DNA from: Agrobacterium vitis
GTDB lineage: Bacteria; Pseudomonadota; Alphaproteobacteria; Rhizobiales; Rhizobiaceae
Assembly (NCBI RefSeq): GCF_013337045.2
Contig: NZ_CP118259.1
Location: 310,001-374,000 of the forward strand
Direction of reading: 5' to 3'
DNA: 64,000 nucleotides
Of this stretch, positions 37,768 through 47,521 are shown in pieces; the first letter of the stretch is position 1, and each line of letters opens with the position of its first letter. Both the position numbers and the translations under genes were made by a program. The notes under the pieces are model-generated. The model saw only the letters and a program-made list of their open reading frames with translations. It was not told where the DNA came from and searched no databases.

Positions 37768-37838
37768 TGATAAAAAGCCAGGATCGACACTTCATGCATG
37801 AAAATCTTTTCTGGAGAAACACACTCAAAAAATGTTAA

Positions 37839-37855
37839 TTTGGAATTGTTCAAAA
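37839..37855. promoter_or_regulatory. Irr-type (ICE) iron-control element upstream of rirA
   Basis: TTTGGAATTGTTCAAAA is a near-palindrome of the form TTTNGAA-N3-TTCNAAA, matching the Irr box consensus (TTTAGAA-N3-TTCTAAA) except for one base in each half. It lies about 104 bp before rirA. In Agrobacterium-type bacteria Irr and RirA are known to control each other, so this is a plausible Irr operator. Confidence 0.6.
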
Positions 37856-37958
37856 GTACAAAGTCCATTATATATGCCGATATGGACGGACAAATTTGGC
37901 GCTTTGCCAAGGGCCGCCAAGCGGCTATGATTCGCTGGACCAGCTTAAGGAGTGGCGC

Positions 37959-38429
37959 ATGCGCTTGACGAAGCAGACCAATTACGCGGTACGCATTCTG
38001 ATGTATTGCGCGGCGAACAAGGACCATTTGAGCCGTATCCCGGAAATTGCCAAGGCCTATGGCGTTTCCGAACTGTTCCTGTTCAAGATCCTCCAGCCGC
38101 TCAACAAAGCGGGCCTGGTGGAAACCGTGCGTGGCCGCAATGGCGGCGTGCGTCTGGGCCGCGCGCCTGAAAAGATCAGCCTGTTCGATGTGGTCAAGGT
38201 CACGGAAGACAGTTTTGCCATGGCCGAATGCTTCGAGGACGATGGCGAGGTCGATTGCCCGTTGATCGACAGCTGCGGTCTGAATTCGGCGCTGCGCAAG
38301 GCGCTCAACGCTTTCTTCGCGGTGCTGGCGGAATATTCCATCGACGATCTGGTCAAGGCCCGCCCGCAGATCAACTTTCTGCTGGGTATCGAGGATCTGC
38401 CCCGTCTGGCGGCTGCACCGGCTGCCTGA
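37959..38429 (+). CDS. rirA: rhizobial iron regulator RirA
   Basis: A 156-residue Rrf2-family Fe-S repressor of iron uptake genes under iron sufficiency. The N-terminus MRLTKQTNYAVRILMYCAAN and LFKILQPLNKAGLVETVRGR are nearly identical to known RirA proteins. Three cluster-ligating cysteines are present at about 91, 100 and 106. The start at 37959 leaves the expected length; the open frame 21 codons longer is not conserved. Its promoter region contains an Irr-like motif. Confidence 0.96.
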   Translation: MRLTKQTNYAVRILMYCAANKDHLSRIPEIAKAYGVSELFLFKILQPLNKAGLVETVRGRNGGVRLGRAPEKISLFDVVKVTEDSFAMAECFEDDGEVDCPLIDSCGLNSALRKALNAFFAVLAEYSIDDLVKARPQINFLLGIEDLPRLAAAPAA

Positions 38430-38455
38430 ACCTGTTTTGCAAGAAGAATATGACA

Positions 38456-38486
38456 GCGCCCTGGCCTCCGGTCCGGGCGTTTTTCG
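38456..38486 (+). terminator. possible terminator after rirA
   Basis: CGCCC-TGG...GGTCCGGGCG followed by TTTTTCG, 27 bp after the rirA stop, resembles an intrinsic terminator with an imperfect stem. Confidence 0.6.
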
Positions 38487-38574
38487 TTTGGGGAGAGGCT
38501 TGGATGAAGCTGTTGACCGATGACGGCAATACGCTAGTTGAAGGTAAGTGACGTATCCGCCGGGAGAGATCAGC

Positions 38575-39120
38575 ATGACCGTCCATCAGATAGCCGACAC
38601 CGTTCCTACCAGACCTTGGGCGATCATCGTCATGGGGGTCAGCGGCTGCGGCAAAAGCTCGATTGGCGAGGGCCTGGCGAAAAAACTTGGCTCGCCCTTC
38701 CTGGAAGGAGACAGCCTGCATCCCGCCTCCAATGTCGAGAAGATGGCCAAGGGCACGCCGCTCACTGACGAGGACCGTTGGCCCTGGTTGCAAGCGATCG
38801 GCGATAAAATGGCCGCCGCCTTGCAGGAGGGCCAGACCATTATCGTCTCCTGCTCGTCGCTGAAGAAAAGCTATCGCGACCTGCTGCGCGAGGCGACCGG
38901 CAACCGCACGGCCTTCATTTATTTGGAAGGCTCAAAAGAGCTGCTGACCCGCCGCATGGGTGAACGCACCGGACATTTCATGCCGGTCAGCCTGCTGGAA
39001 AGCCAGCTTGCGACGCTGGAAAGCCCGACCGGTGAGCCTTGTGTGGTGACCGTCGATATAGATCGCAGCATCGAGGCCATTGTCGAGGCCGCCGCAGCCG
39101 GGCTGTCGGAGCTGGAATAA
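38575..39120 (+). CDS. gntK: gluconokinase
   Basis: A 181-residue P-loop kinase that makes 6-phosphogluconate from gluconate, feeding Edd. Walker A is MGVSGCGKSSIGEGLAKKLG; EGDSLHPASNVEKMAKGTPL and ERTGHFMP are diagnostic of GntK/IdnK. Starting at ATG 38575, with GGGAG nine bases upstream, gives the normal length; a GTG 9 codons before is less likely. The gene is separate from any gluconate transporter here. Confidence 0.93.
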   Translation: MTVHQIADTVPTRPWAIIVMGVSGCGKSSIGEGLAKKLGSPFLEGDSLHPASNVEKMAKGTPLTDEDRWPWLQAIGDKMAAALQEGQTIIVSCSSLKKSYRDLLREATGNRTAFIYLEGSKELLTRRMGERTGHFMPVSLLESQLATLESPTGEPCVVTVDIDRSIEAIVEAAAAGLSELE

Positions 39121-39136
39121 CAACGATTTGCAGTGA

Positions 39137-39874
39137 TCAGACCGGATCGATCCGGCAGCTGTGATCCTGCACATCTTCACCGCCGGAAAAACCGACAATC
39201 GCGGCAGGCGCGATATCGGTGAGAATGATGAAGCCTGGGCCGCTGGCGAAGCTGGCGCCAACCACAACCAGATTGTGGCTTGCCATTTCCGTTGACGGAT
39301 CTTTTAGGGTCTTCGCCAGCGCCAGAAACGGATTGTAACCAGCCAGCGAATCACCCTCGACTTTCATGGCGATGAATTGGTGCCCTGCCACCTCCGCCGG
39401 CAAGGGTGCCCAGTCGGTGCCGATCTCATTTGCCATCTTGGTCAAAAGCGCATGGGCATCCGGGCTGAGGCAATCGATATGGATATGCAACTGGTTCTGT
39501 GAGCGGGCGTTTTGCGCGTTGACCGCCAGGCTGAGCGCGTCGCGGGCCAAGGGATGCGGCAGCTTGGCATCGACGGCGGCCCGTTCATTCCAGGCATCGG
39601 CAAAGAAATTCGGTGTCTTGTCATCCAGCAGAGCAGGGCTTTCGATGCCGGTGATCTTGTCGGTCGGGATCAGCAAATGCTGCGCCACGCCGCGCTGATC
39701 TTTTAGCAGCGCGTAATGTTCGCCGGAATTGACGCTGACGCAAGGCGCTGTCGCGACAACACATTTGTCATGAACGATCTTCCACAGCGCGTCGGGATCG
39801 GCATGGGCAATCGCGCTGGCGGCAAGCAAGCCAATGAGACCAAGGGCGATGGAGGAAAGTGGGCGGCTGGTCAT
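39137..39874 (-). CDS. cdh: CDP-diacylglycerol diphosphatase
   Basis: A 245-residue exported protein. The signal peptide LSSIALGLIGLLAASAIAHA precedes a Cdh domain (HIT-like) with the catalytic HxHxD of NQLHIHIDCLSPD. It hydrolyses CDP-diacylglycerol to CMP and phosphatidate. The start at ATG 39874, with AGGG upstream, gives a normal signal peptide; the longer open frame would bury it. It is convergent with gntK (16 bp). Confidence 0.87.
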   Translation of the reverse strand: MTSRPLSSIALGLIGLLAASAIAHADPDALWKIVHDKCVVATAPCVSVNSGEHYALLKDQRGVAQHLLIPTDKITGIESPALLDDKTPNFFADAWNERAAVDAKLPHPLARDALSLAVNAQNARSQNQLHIHIDCLSPDAHALLTKMANEIGTDWAPLPAEVAGHQFIAMKVEGDSLAGYNPFLALAKTLKDPSTEMASHNLVVVGASFASGPGFIILTDIAPAAIVGFSGGEDVQDHSCRIDPV

Positions 39875-39981
39875 GATGATCCCTAAGCGTGTCACTGGTT
39901 TCAAGCACCCGACTGTAAAGCTCGCTTGCCGATTTCCTGTGACGCCCATTGCGTCCGCAGATCACATTTTCGGGATCTGTA

Positions 39982-41229
39982 TCAAGCCCGAAACCGCTCC
40001 GGGCGAAAGGCCGATATATCCAGGAAGGGCGTTTCGCCGCTCATCGCCTCCGCCAGCAGGCGCCCTGTGATCGGCCCCAGTGTCAGGCCGTGATGGGCAT
40101 GGCCAAAAGCCAGCCACAGCCCTTTGTGGCGTGGCGCTTGACCGATCACCGGCATCATGTCTGGCGTGCAAGGGCGTGCGCCCATCCAGGGCTCAGCGTC
40201 GAGGCGTTCGGCCAGTGGAAACACTGTGCGGGCGACTTTTTCGGCCCGCGCCAATTGCACCGGGGTTTTCGGTGCATCGCGAAAGGCAAATTCCGCCCCG
40301 GTCGTCAGCCGGATACCCTGGGTCATTGGCGCCAGGAAATAGCCGCGCTCCTTGTCCATCATCCAGTTGTTGAGCACCGCATTGCCACTGCTGGCATAAT
40401 GCATGTGGTAGCCACGCTTGACGCCGAGCAGGAAGCGGTAGCCGAACTTGGCCGTCACCTCATCCGACCAGGGGCCGAGGGCCACCACCACCTGTTTACC
40501 GTCGATCACGCCGTCGTCGGTGGTGATCTGCCAGTTGCCACCCACCTGCTTCAGGCTCATGGCATCGCCATGCACGAAGCGTCCGCCGAGGCTTTCGAAA
40601 TAGGCGAGATAGGCCTTGGTCAGCCCATGCGGATCAAGCACTGACCAGGGATCGTTCCATTTCAGTCCACCGATGAAATCCTGGCTCAGATGCGGCTCTT
40701 CACGGGCTAGATCCGCTGCCGTCAGGGTTTGAAACTGGATGCCATATTCACGCCCCAGCCGCTCGGCCTCCGCCACTTCCTTGTCGCGCACGGCCTGGGT
40801 GCGAAACGCCTCGACCCAGCCGTCCTTGCGGATCAGCGCTTCGGCCCCCGATGCCTCGATCAGCTCTTTGTGTTCGGTGATCGAGTGTTCGATCAGCGGC
40901 GCATAGGCCCTGGCGATGACTTCATGGCGCGGCCGGTTGGAATTCCACCAATAGGAGGAGAGAAAGGCCGCCAGCTTCGGCAGGGCCTTGAGATGATAAT
41001 GCGCATCGATCCGGTTGTTGAGACCATAGCGCAGGATCAAGTTCAGCTCCTGCGGAAAGCCATAGGGAACGACGCCTTCGCGCTGGATCAGCCCGGCATT
41101 GCCGTAGGAGGTTTCCTCGCCCGCGCCGCGCCTGTCCACCAGCACCACAGATTTGCCGCGCCGCGCCAGCTGAACAGCGGTGGACACGCCGATAATACCG
41201 GCGCCAAGAACAATTGCATCGACAGACAT
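39982..41229 (-). CDS. DadA-like D-amino acid dehydrogenase family flavoprotein
   Basis: A 415-residue DAO-family oxidase. FAD fold: AIVLGAGIIGVSTAVQLARR at residues 5-24, then SYGNAGLIQREGVVPYGFP; the C-terminus GARPCTPDMMPVIGQAP and GHAHHGLTLGPITGRL is typical of DadA-like enzymes. Probable oxidation of a D-amino acid or related amine with electrons to the respiratory chain. The ATG 41229 gives MSVDAIVLG; the upstream 14 codons lack conservation. Substrate unknown. It lies between cdh and the GH105 gene on the same strand. Confidence 0.87.
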   Translation of the reverse strand: MSVDAIVLGAGIIGVSTAVQLARRGKSVVLVDRRGAGEETSYGNAGLIQREGVVPYGFPQELNLILRYGLNNRIDAHYHLKALPKLAAFLSSYWWNSNRPRHEVIARAYAPLIEHSITEHKELIEASGAEALIRKDGWVEAFRTQAVRDKEVAEAERLGREYGIQFQTLTAADLAREEPHLSQDFIGGLKWNDPWSVLDPHGLTKAYLAYFESLGGRFVHGDAMSLKQVGGNWQITTDDGVIDGKQVVVALGPWSDEVTAKFGYRFLLGVKRGYHMHYASSGNAVLNNWMMDKERGYFLAPMTQGIRLTTGAEFAFRDAPKTPVQLARAEKVARTVFPLAERLDAEPWMGARPCTPDMMPVIGQAPRHKGLWLAFGHAHHGLTLGPITGRLLAEAMSGETPFLDISAFRPERFRA

Positions 41230-41363
41230 GAAAAGACCCACGGTCAAGGATTTACTGCCGTGACCATGCAAAAGCGCTGGGAAATGCGCAAATGAAAACT
41301 TTCTGAAATGGCAGGATTTTTATCCTGCCATTGAGGTGCTTCGGGCTTTCTCTACTGCCGGTT

Positions 41364-42488
41364 TCAAATAAAGGATCTCAGATATTCAGAGAGGCAGAGA
41401 ATGGCCATCGCCTGCCCATAGGGCATCGAGGTCAGCTTGATATTACGATAGAAATCGAGATCCGAACCCATGGCGGTGCCGAAGGACACCTGGTTCAATT
41501 CGCCCTTGGCGTCGATATTGGCAATGACGCCGCGCACCGCCCGTTCCGCCACGGGCCGATAGTCCGCGCTGATATACCGTTTGCGCACCGCCTTCATCAG
41601 CCCATAGGCAAAACCGGCGGTGGCCGAGGCTTCCAGATAGCTGCCCTCGTCATCGACCAATGTGTGCCAGAGGCCGGAAGGGTCCTGATATTTGGCAAGG
41701 GCTGCGGCCTGACGGTCTAGTGTCGAGAGCAGATGACGCCGCAGCGCGTCTCCCTCCGGCAATTGCAGGAGATCGATGAATTCCGGAATGGCGATCGTCA
41801 CCCAGGAATTGCCGCGCGCCCAGAGCGCGCGGGCAAAATTATGATTGCCATCGAAGGTCCAGCCATGGAACCACAGCCCGGAGGCGCGGTCGGCGAGATA
41901 TTGGCTATGGATCAGAAACTGATACTTCGCTTCCTCCACATAGTCCGGGCGGTTCAACAGCAGACCGATCTTGGCGAGCGGCATGACGCTCATCATCAAC
42001 GTATCGTCCCACATCTGCTGGTCGTTGACGCTGTTATAGACGATATGCTGCAAACCGCCTTCGCGGGTGCGCGGCATCTCGTACATCACCCACTCGGCCC
42101 AGGTTTCCAGATAGGGGATAAAGGCCGGGTTGGGCGCGTGCTCATATAGGCAGGCGAGCGTCAGAAACGGGCAGACCGTGTTGATATTCTTGGTCGGGGT
42201 TCCCTCGGCAAGCCGCGCCGAAAACCAGTCGGTGATAACAGCCATCGCCTTGGCATCGCCGGTCTGCTGCCAGTATTTGAACAGGCCGTAAAGCCCGATG
42301 CCATGGGTCCATTCCCACCCGGCCCAGCCCTTGGTGTCGATCACCCGCCCATCGTCCAGCCGCAGCAGGAATTCGCCTGTGGTGTCCGTGATGTTGATCA
42401 GATTGTCCGTCAACCGGCCAATCAGCCCGACAACCTCATTGCGCGTCACAAAACGCTCCGGCTGCGCCAGCAAAGGATGCATGGTCAT
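41364..42488 (-). CDS. GH105 family unsaturated rhamnogalacturonyl hydrolase-like
   Basis: A 374-residue (alpha/alpha)6 glycoside hydrolase of the GH88/GH105 clan (YteR/YesR). GWAGWEWTHGIGLYGLFKYW at residue 54, VYNSVNDQQMWDDTLMMSVM around the catalytic Asp, and HGWTFDGNHNFARALWARGN are family signatures. It removes unsaturated galacturonyl residues from rhamnogalacturonan or similar plant-wall oligosaccharides, in the cytoplasm (no signal peptide). ATG 42488 has GGAGGAG upstream. Useful to a plant-associated bacterium. Confidence 0.92.
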   Translation of the reverse strand: MTMHPLLAQPERFVTRNEVVGLIGRLTDNLINITDTTGEFLLRLDDGRVIDTKGWAGWEWTHGIGLYGLFKYWQQTGDAKAMAVITDWFSARLAEGTPTKNINTVCPFLTLACLYEHAPNPAFIPYLETWAEWVMYEMPRTREGGLQHIVYNSVNDQQMWDDTLMMSVMPLAKIGLLLNRPDYVEEAKYQFLIHSQYLADRASGLWFHGWTFDGNHNFARALWARGNSWVTIAIPEFIDLLQLPEGDALRRHLLSTLDRQAAALAKYQDPSGLWHTLVDDEGSYLEASATAGFAYGLMKAVRKRYISADYRPVAERAVRGVIANIDAKGELNQVSFGTAMGSDLDFYRNIKLTSMPYGQAMAILCLSEYLRSFI

Positions 42489-42706
42489 GGTAACTCCTCC
42501 TGCGACGCCCTCCACAGCGTCGGCGTGAAGGGAGCATAGACGGGAGGGGATTGCAAGCAGGAGGCGTTCGGCGGGTGAGGCGAACACGCTTTCGGCATTG
42601 ATTTTATCTTTTGGGTGGAATGAGCTGCCGAAAGATGATCATTGCCATACGGCATGTGGACACCATCTATTTGGCAGAATCTCTCAAAAGAAAAGGGGTC
42701 AAGCCC

Positions 42707-43105
42707 ATGGACATCAAGAGAAACGGCACCCAACCTTCCACCAAAGGTCCATCGGACTGGTTTTCCGGCACGGTCCGCATCGATCCGTTGTTTTCGCCCA
42801 ACAATGCCCGCCGCGCCGCCGCAGCCTGCGTGACATTCGAGCCCGGCGCACGCACCGCCTGGCATACGCATCCCCTCGGCCAGACGCTGATCGTCACCGC
42901 CGGCCTTGGCCTCGTACAGCGCGAGGGTGGCCCGATCGAAACCATCAATCCGGGTGACGTCGTCTGGTTCGAACCCGGCGAAAAGCATTGGCACGGTGCC
43001 TCCGCGACCACAGCCATGACCCATATCGCCATTCAAGAGCAGTTGGATGGAAAGGTGGTCGACTGGCTGGAGCAGGTGACGGACGAGCAGTATCGATCCG
43101 TGTGA
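42707..43105 (+). CDS. cupin domain protein, (R)-mandelonitrile lyase-like
   Basis: A 132-residue single cupin. The metal site is [20 protein letters not shown] and [20 protein letters not shown]. This subgroup is often annotated as mandelonitrile lyase-like or carboxymuconolactone-decarboxylase partner, but activity is unproven. The start [11 protein letters not shown] is nine bases after AAGGGG; the open frame upstream is not conserved. Divergent from the GH105 gene. Confidence 0.85.
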   Translation: MDIKRNGTQPSTKGPSDWFSGTVRIDPLFSPNNARRAAAACVTFEPGARTAWHTHPLGQTLIVTAGLGLVQREGGPIETINPGDVVWFEPGEKHWHGASATTAMTHIAIQEQLDGKVVDWLEQVTDEQYRSV

Positions 43106-43178
43106 TCGGGTTTACCCTCCGCCACAACAATGCGCTGCATTCGAGACGCCCGGGCGCATGCCTGTTACGGCGACGTCA

Positions 43179-44582
43179 TCAGTCCTTGTCTCGTGCATTT
43201 TGTGGAAACGTGATCTCTGTCGTGAAGCCCTTGGTTGGCAGCACGTCGAACCGGAAGCCGTGCAATTTGGTAATTGCCGCCACCAAGGTCAATCCCAACC
43301 CCAACCCTCTTGTGTGGCGGCTTCGGTCTGAGCGGTAAAAGCGCTGGATAAGGAGATTTCGCTCGCTTTCTGGCACACCGGGACCGGTGTCACTCACACG
43401 CAGCGCTTTACGCTCGTCTTCCACGATAAGGCAAACATCGATCCTGCCGCCTTCGGGCGTGAATTTTATGGCGTTATCAACGAGATTGGCGACGGCCTCG
43501 AAAATCAGATCCCGATCTCCGTGAACGACAATGTTGGCATCCGCCTTCACTGCCAGTGTCAGCTGCTTCTCTTCGGCAATGGGCTCGTAGAGGTCGCCAA
43601 CTTCCAGCACGAGCTCCGCGAGTTCCACTTTGTCAAAGGCCTGAAGTCGGCGCGCTTGTTCAATCTCTCGAACACGCAAAATGGCCGTGACGATGGAGAT
43701 CGCGTGGTCAATTCCTGAAATCGCCCGATCCATGGCAATCTGCATGTCCTCAACAGAGGTCGCATTGCGCCGAGCCCTTTCCAGGCCAAGGCGCACTCTG
43801 GCCAGAGGTGTTCTCAGATCATGGGCTATATCGTCACCGACGGCGGCGAGGTCTTCGATGAAGGTCTGCATTTCGTCGAGCATGCCGTTGACGATTTGCG
43901 CAAGGTTGTCGAGCGGGTCCTGCACATTGCGGTAGGGCAGGCGTTGTTTCAAATCGCCCGCAACAATCTGTGCGATCCGGATTTGCATTTCGTTGACGCG
44001 CCTATGGGCGTTCAAACCGAAAAACACCGCTGCCGCCAGGCCAAACGTCAGCACCGGAACGAGTCCAAACAGCAGGCCTGTTTCCACCATGGAGGCGGCC
44101 TGCTCATTATCGGCCGTACTCCAGCCAACGAACAGAATATTGCCATCTGGCAGGCGTCGCGCAACCGCGCGCGCCCGCTGTTGTCGCGGTGGTGTTTGGT
44201 CGGTGCGAACAATGGAAACCTGTCTGGGCGGCATATCCAGCGCCAGGCCCTTTGGAAATTGCTGGACATTTCCCGACACATGGTGGCCATTGGCTGTGAA
44301 AATACCCGTTGGCTTCACCCGTCGCGGGTCTTGCCGCACGCGTTCCTCATAGGCATCCATCCGCCCCAGAAGAGCACCTTGCGTGATGACGCTTGCTTCT
44401 TGCAAAACCAGCTCATCCAGTTGATTGATCAACTCACGGCCAGTGGTTTGAAAATAAGCAAAGCAAAAGCTCAGCACCATGGTGACCGTTATTGCCGCCA
44501 CCAGCGCCACCACATAGCGGAAACGGGATTGCCGGACCCATTCAATCGGGCGCGCGAAGTACAAAACCTTCTCCACGAACAT
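43179..44582 (-). CDS. two-component sensor histidine kinase
   Basis: A 467-residue inner-membrane kinase: TM1 (FRYVVALVAAITVTMVLSFC), a periplasmic loop of about 130 residues, TM2 (LLFGLVPVLTFGLAAAVFFG), HAMP, H-box DDIAHDLRTPLARVR, N-box ANLVDNAIKFTPEGG, G boxes DTGPGVP and GLGLGLTL. Its start overlaps the response-regulator gene by 41 bp, so the pair is one translationally coupled system. The divergent mqo gene is the nearest candidate target. Signal unknown. Confidence 0.92.
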   Translation of the reverse strand: MFVEKVLYFARPIEWVRQSRFRYVVALVAAITVTMVLSFCFAYFQTTGRELINQLDELVLQEASVITQGALLGRMDAYEERVRQDPRRVKPTGIFTANGHHVSGNVQQFPKGLALDMPPRQVSIVRTDQTPPRQQRARAVARRLPDGNILFVGWSTADNEQAASMVETGLLFGLVPVLTFGLAAAVFFGLNAHRRVNEMQIRIAQIVAGDLKQRLPYRNVQDPLDNLAQIVNGMLDEMQTFIEDLAAVGDDIAHDLRTPLARVRLGLERARRNATSVEDMQIAMDRAISGIDHAISIVTAILRVREIEQARRLQAFDKVELAELVLEVGDLYEPIAEEKQLTLAVKADANIVVHGDRDLIFEAVANLVDNAIKFTPEGGRIDVCLIVEDERKALRVSDTGPGVPESERNLLIQRFYRSDRSRHTRGLGLGLTLVAAITKLHGFRFDVLPTKGFTTEITFPQNARDKD

Positions 44583-45219
44583 TGGCGATCATGGGATGAT
44601 CTCCCGGATGATCAATTTTTCGTCTGAGCCGACCCATATGCACATCGATGAGGTTTGAATCGGGAACGAACTTATATTTCCAGACTTCCTCAAACAGCAT
44701 TCCGCGCGTCAGAAGCTGCTCGCAATGGCGCATCATATATTCGAGCAGCTTGAATTCACGGGGAAGAAGCTCAATCTCCCTTTCGCCGCGGCAAGCGCTG
44801 CGCTCCAGAAGATCAAGCTCAAGCGGTCCAACCCGCAGCACTTTTGCCGACATGTCAGCGGGGCGGCGAAGAAGGGCTTCCACGCGGGCTACAAGTTCGA
44901 GGATCGCAAAGGGCTTGGTGAGATAGTCGTCTCCACCGGCCCGCAGGCCGCGCACACGGTCGTTGACGGCACTGAGGGCGCTGATGACAAGCACAGGCGT
45001 GCGAACCTGTTCGCGCCGCAATGTATCAATCACAGCAAGGCCGTCCATACCAGGCAGCATACGGTCAACGATCAGGATATCAGCCCCGCCATTCCTTGCG
45101 CGTTCAAGGCCCCTGGCACCATCGGATTCCCAATCAACGGCGTATCCGTAATCTTTCAGCTCAGCGCAGATATCTTGTGCCGTATCTTCATCATCCTCGA
45201 TAAGGATAACTTTCGCCAT
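44542..45219 (-). CDS. OmpR-family response regulator
   Basis: A 225-residue regulator with receiver domain VILIEDDEDTAQDICAELKD, phospho-acceptor Asp in ILIVDRMLPGMDG, the conserved Lys of YLTKPFA, and a C-terminal winged helix ending RLRRKIDHPGDHPMIANVRG. Upstream gene of the kinase that overlaps its end. It is divergent from mqo across 347 bp of non-coding DNA. Confidence 0.93.
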   Translation of the reverse strand: MAKVILIEDDEDTAQDICAELKDYGYAVDWESDGARGLERARNGGADILIVDRMLPGMDGLAVIDTLRREQVRTPVLVISALSAVNDRVRGLRAGGDDYLTKPFAILELVARVEALLRRPADMSAKVLRVGPLELDLLERSACRGEREIELLPREFKLLEYMMRHCEQLLTRGMLFEEVWKYKFVPDSNLIDVHMGRLRRKIDHPGDHPMIANVRGEGFVLRAPD

Positions 45220-45566
45220 GGCCTATTCCTTGATGCGTCGGTACCTCCATAGATGTTGCAGGTCATCCATTATTGCCAGAGCACACGCGCGTTTCAAATA
45301 CCGGTTTGCTGTTTCACTCCTACGGTTTTTCAAAAAATAGCGCAATTGTGCGGTGTGTGATTCAGCGCACGGGTGCACGTAGCCAGGCTTGCCGTCAGGG
45401 ACCGGAATGGCCGTTCTTAAATTTCTATTTAATGGCTTTTGTCATTTCACTGCGTCAAACCCCAGCACCTGCGCGACAGAAAGTCGCGTGCAGACTTGTG
45501 ACTATATGGTGCGATCGTCAAAGCCCACGGCAATCGCAGTCGCCCTTAAACTCAATTAGGTGCCAG
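45220..45566. promoter_or_regulatory. divergent promoter region between the response regulator and mqo
   Basis: 347 bp with no supported ORF. Features: an imperfect stem CTGCGCGAC-AGAAA-GTCGCGTGCAG at 45469-45493, a GTGCGGTGTGTG and GCGCACGG pair near 45350-45380, and an AT-rich stretch TTAAATTTCTATTTAA near 45420, the best promoter candidate for mqo. Binding sites for the response regulator would be expected here, but I cannot identify a direct repeat with certainty. Confidence 0.4.
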
Positions 45567-47279
45567 ATGCCCGTTCATCGTAAAGACAACCCATCCATTG
45601 CCGCAGGCGTCCAAGGCCCGGTTTTGAGCCGCCGTCAGCTTTTGGGATCGGCGGCCACTGGGGCTGTTGCTCTCGGTGCGACCTCTGTACCCAGCTGGGC
45701 GCAGGCGCCGGAAAAAACCGTGGATGTGCTTTTGATCGGCGGCGGCATCATGAGTGCGACGCTGGGTGTTCTGCTCAGCCAGCTTGAGCCGAACTGGACG
45801 ATTGAAATGCTGGAGCGGCTCGACACCGTGGCCATGGAAAGCTCCAACGGCTGGAACAATGCCGGCACGGGGCATTCGGCCCTGGCCGAGCTGAATTATT
45901 CGCCGATGGATGCGAAAGGCAATGTGCATATCGAAAAGGCGATTGAGATCAATTCGGCCTTCCAGATCACCCGCCAGTTTCTTGCCCATCAGGTCGATGT
46001 TGGCGTGTTGAAAAATCCGCGCTCGTTCCTCAACTCGACACCGCATATGAGTTTCGTCTGGGGCGATGAGAACACAGCGTTTCTTGCCAAGCGGTTTGAC
46101 GCGTTGAAAGCAAGCCCGCTGTTTTCCGGCATGCAGTTTTCGACCGATCATGACAAGATTGCCGAATGGGTGCCGCTGATGATGGATGGGCGTGACCGCG
46201 CCCAGAAACTCGCCGCCACCTGGAGCCCGCTTGGCACCGACGCCGATTGGGGCGAAGTGACCCGCCAGTACGTCACGCATCTGAAGAGCCATCCAAACTT
46301 TACGCTGCGCACCTCCAGCGAAGTGGAGGCTATCGAAAAGAACAGTGACGGATCGTGGAACGTCAGCACCTCCAATCGCAAGGATGGATCGTCAAGCACG
46401 GTCAAGGCGAAGTTCGTGTTCATCGGTGCGGGTGGTGGTGCGTTGCACCTTCTGCAGATGGCTGGCATTCCTGAAGGCGATGATTACGCGGGCTTCCCCG
46501 TCGGCGGTTCTTTCCTGGTCTGCGACAAGCCGGAGATTGCAAACCAGCATTTTGCCAAGGCCTACGGCCAGGCTTCCACCGGTGCGCCTCCGATGTCGGT
46601 TCCGCATCTCGATACCCGCGTGTTTGATGGCAAGCGCCACCTGTTGTTTGGCCCCTTCGCAACCTTCTCGACAAAATTCCTGAAGGAAGGATCGCTGTTC
46701 GATCTGCCTGCGACAATCACGCTCGAAAACATCTGGCCCATGCTGAAAGTTGGCTATGATGAGTTTGATCTGGTCGAATATCTGGCCGGGCAGCTTTTGC
46801 TGTCAGACGCAGATCGGCTAGAGGCTCTGCGTGCCTATTTTCCCAATGCCAAGGCCGAGGATTGGCGCCTTTGGCAGGCAGGCCAGCGCGTTCAGATCAT
46901 CAAAAGAGACGCCAAAAAGGGCGGCATTCTCAAGCTCGGAACAGAAATTGTGGCGGCCAAGGATGGCAGCATTGCCGCCCTGCTCGGCGCTTCGCCGGGC
47001 GCGTCGACGGCGGCACCGATCATGCTGGATCTGCTCCAGAAAGTGTTTGCCGAGAAATTGGCGACACCGGAATGGCAGGAGAAAGTGCGCACCATGGTGC
47101 CAAGCTATGGCGTCAATCTCAATGAGAACCCAGACATGCTGGCCAAGGAATGGGCAGCGACGGCAGAGCGCCTTCAACTGACGCTCGCACCACCGGCAAT
47201 CGACATGTCCGCAATAACAAAGCCAGGTGTCAGCGCACCGGCGGCAGACATCAAACGTGTGCCGGACATGGCTCTGTAA
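45567..47279 (+). CDS. mqo: malate:quinone oxidoreductase with Tat-type signal
   Basis: A 570-residue FAD enzyme oxidising malate with transfer of electrons to quinone. [20 protein letters not shown] is the FAD fold and [20 protein letters not shown] the Mqo signature; [19 protein letters not shown] closes the family pattern. Unlike cytoplasmic Mqo it has a leader [20 protein letters not shown] with twin arginines and a WAQA cleavage-like site, suggesting Tat export to the periplasm. ATG 45567 has AGG seven bases upstream. It is followed by NDH-2 and divergent from a two-component system. Confidence 0.93.
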   Translation: MPVHRKDNPSIAAGVQGPVLSRRQLLGSAATGAVALGATSVPSWAQAPEKTVDVLLIGGGIMSATLGVLLSQLEPNWTIEMLERLDTVAMESSNGWNNAGTGHSALAELNYSPMDAKGNVHIEKAIEINSAFQITRQFLAHQVDVGVLKNPRSFLNSTPHMSFVWGDENTAFLAKRFDALKASPLFSGMQFSTDHDKIAEWVPLMMDGRDRAQKLAATWSPLGTDADWGEVTRQYVTHLKSHPNFTLRTSSEVEAIEKNSDGSWNVSTSNRKDGSSSTVKAKFVFIGAGGGALHLLQMAGIPEGDDYAGFPVGGSFLVCDKPEIANQHFAKAYGQASTGAPPMSVPHLDTRVFDGKRHLLFGPFATFSTKFLKEGSLFDLPATITLENIWPMLKVGYDEFDLVEYLAGQLLLSDADRLEALRAYFPNAKAEDWRLWQAGQRVQIIKRDAKKGGILKLGTEIVAAKDGSIAALLGASPGASTAAPIMLDLLQKVFAEKLATPEWQEKVRTMVPSYGVNLNENPDMLAKEWAATAERLQLTLAPPAIDMSAITKPGVSAPAADIKRVPDMAL

Positions 47280-47358
47280 GTTCTGGCCTTATGCGAGAAG
47301 GAATGCGCGCCGTGGCGTGCATTCGGCGGACCTTGGTGGAAATATATGCCGTTGAGTG

Positions 47359-47392
47359 CAGTATTGTGTGTTTTATGATGCACACAATACTG
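47359..47392. promoter_or_regulatory. perfect 12-bp inverted repeat between mqo and ndh
   Basis: CAGTATTGTGTG, a 10-nt spacer, and CACACAATACTG form an exact inverted repeat 80 bp after mqo and 130 bp before ndh. There is no U tract, so it may be a symmetric operator for a dimeric regulator or a 3'-end stem-loop. Confidence 0.6.
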
Positions 47393-47521
47393 TAGCATCA
47401 ACGCAAAGGCGATGAGTTGCATGCCAGACCATAGGCCAGAATTTCAACTGTAATTTTGTGCACATGGTCTGCGTTTACATTGAGCTGAATTTCACGCGGT
47501 ATAAAAAGAGAAAGATCGATC

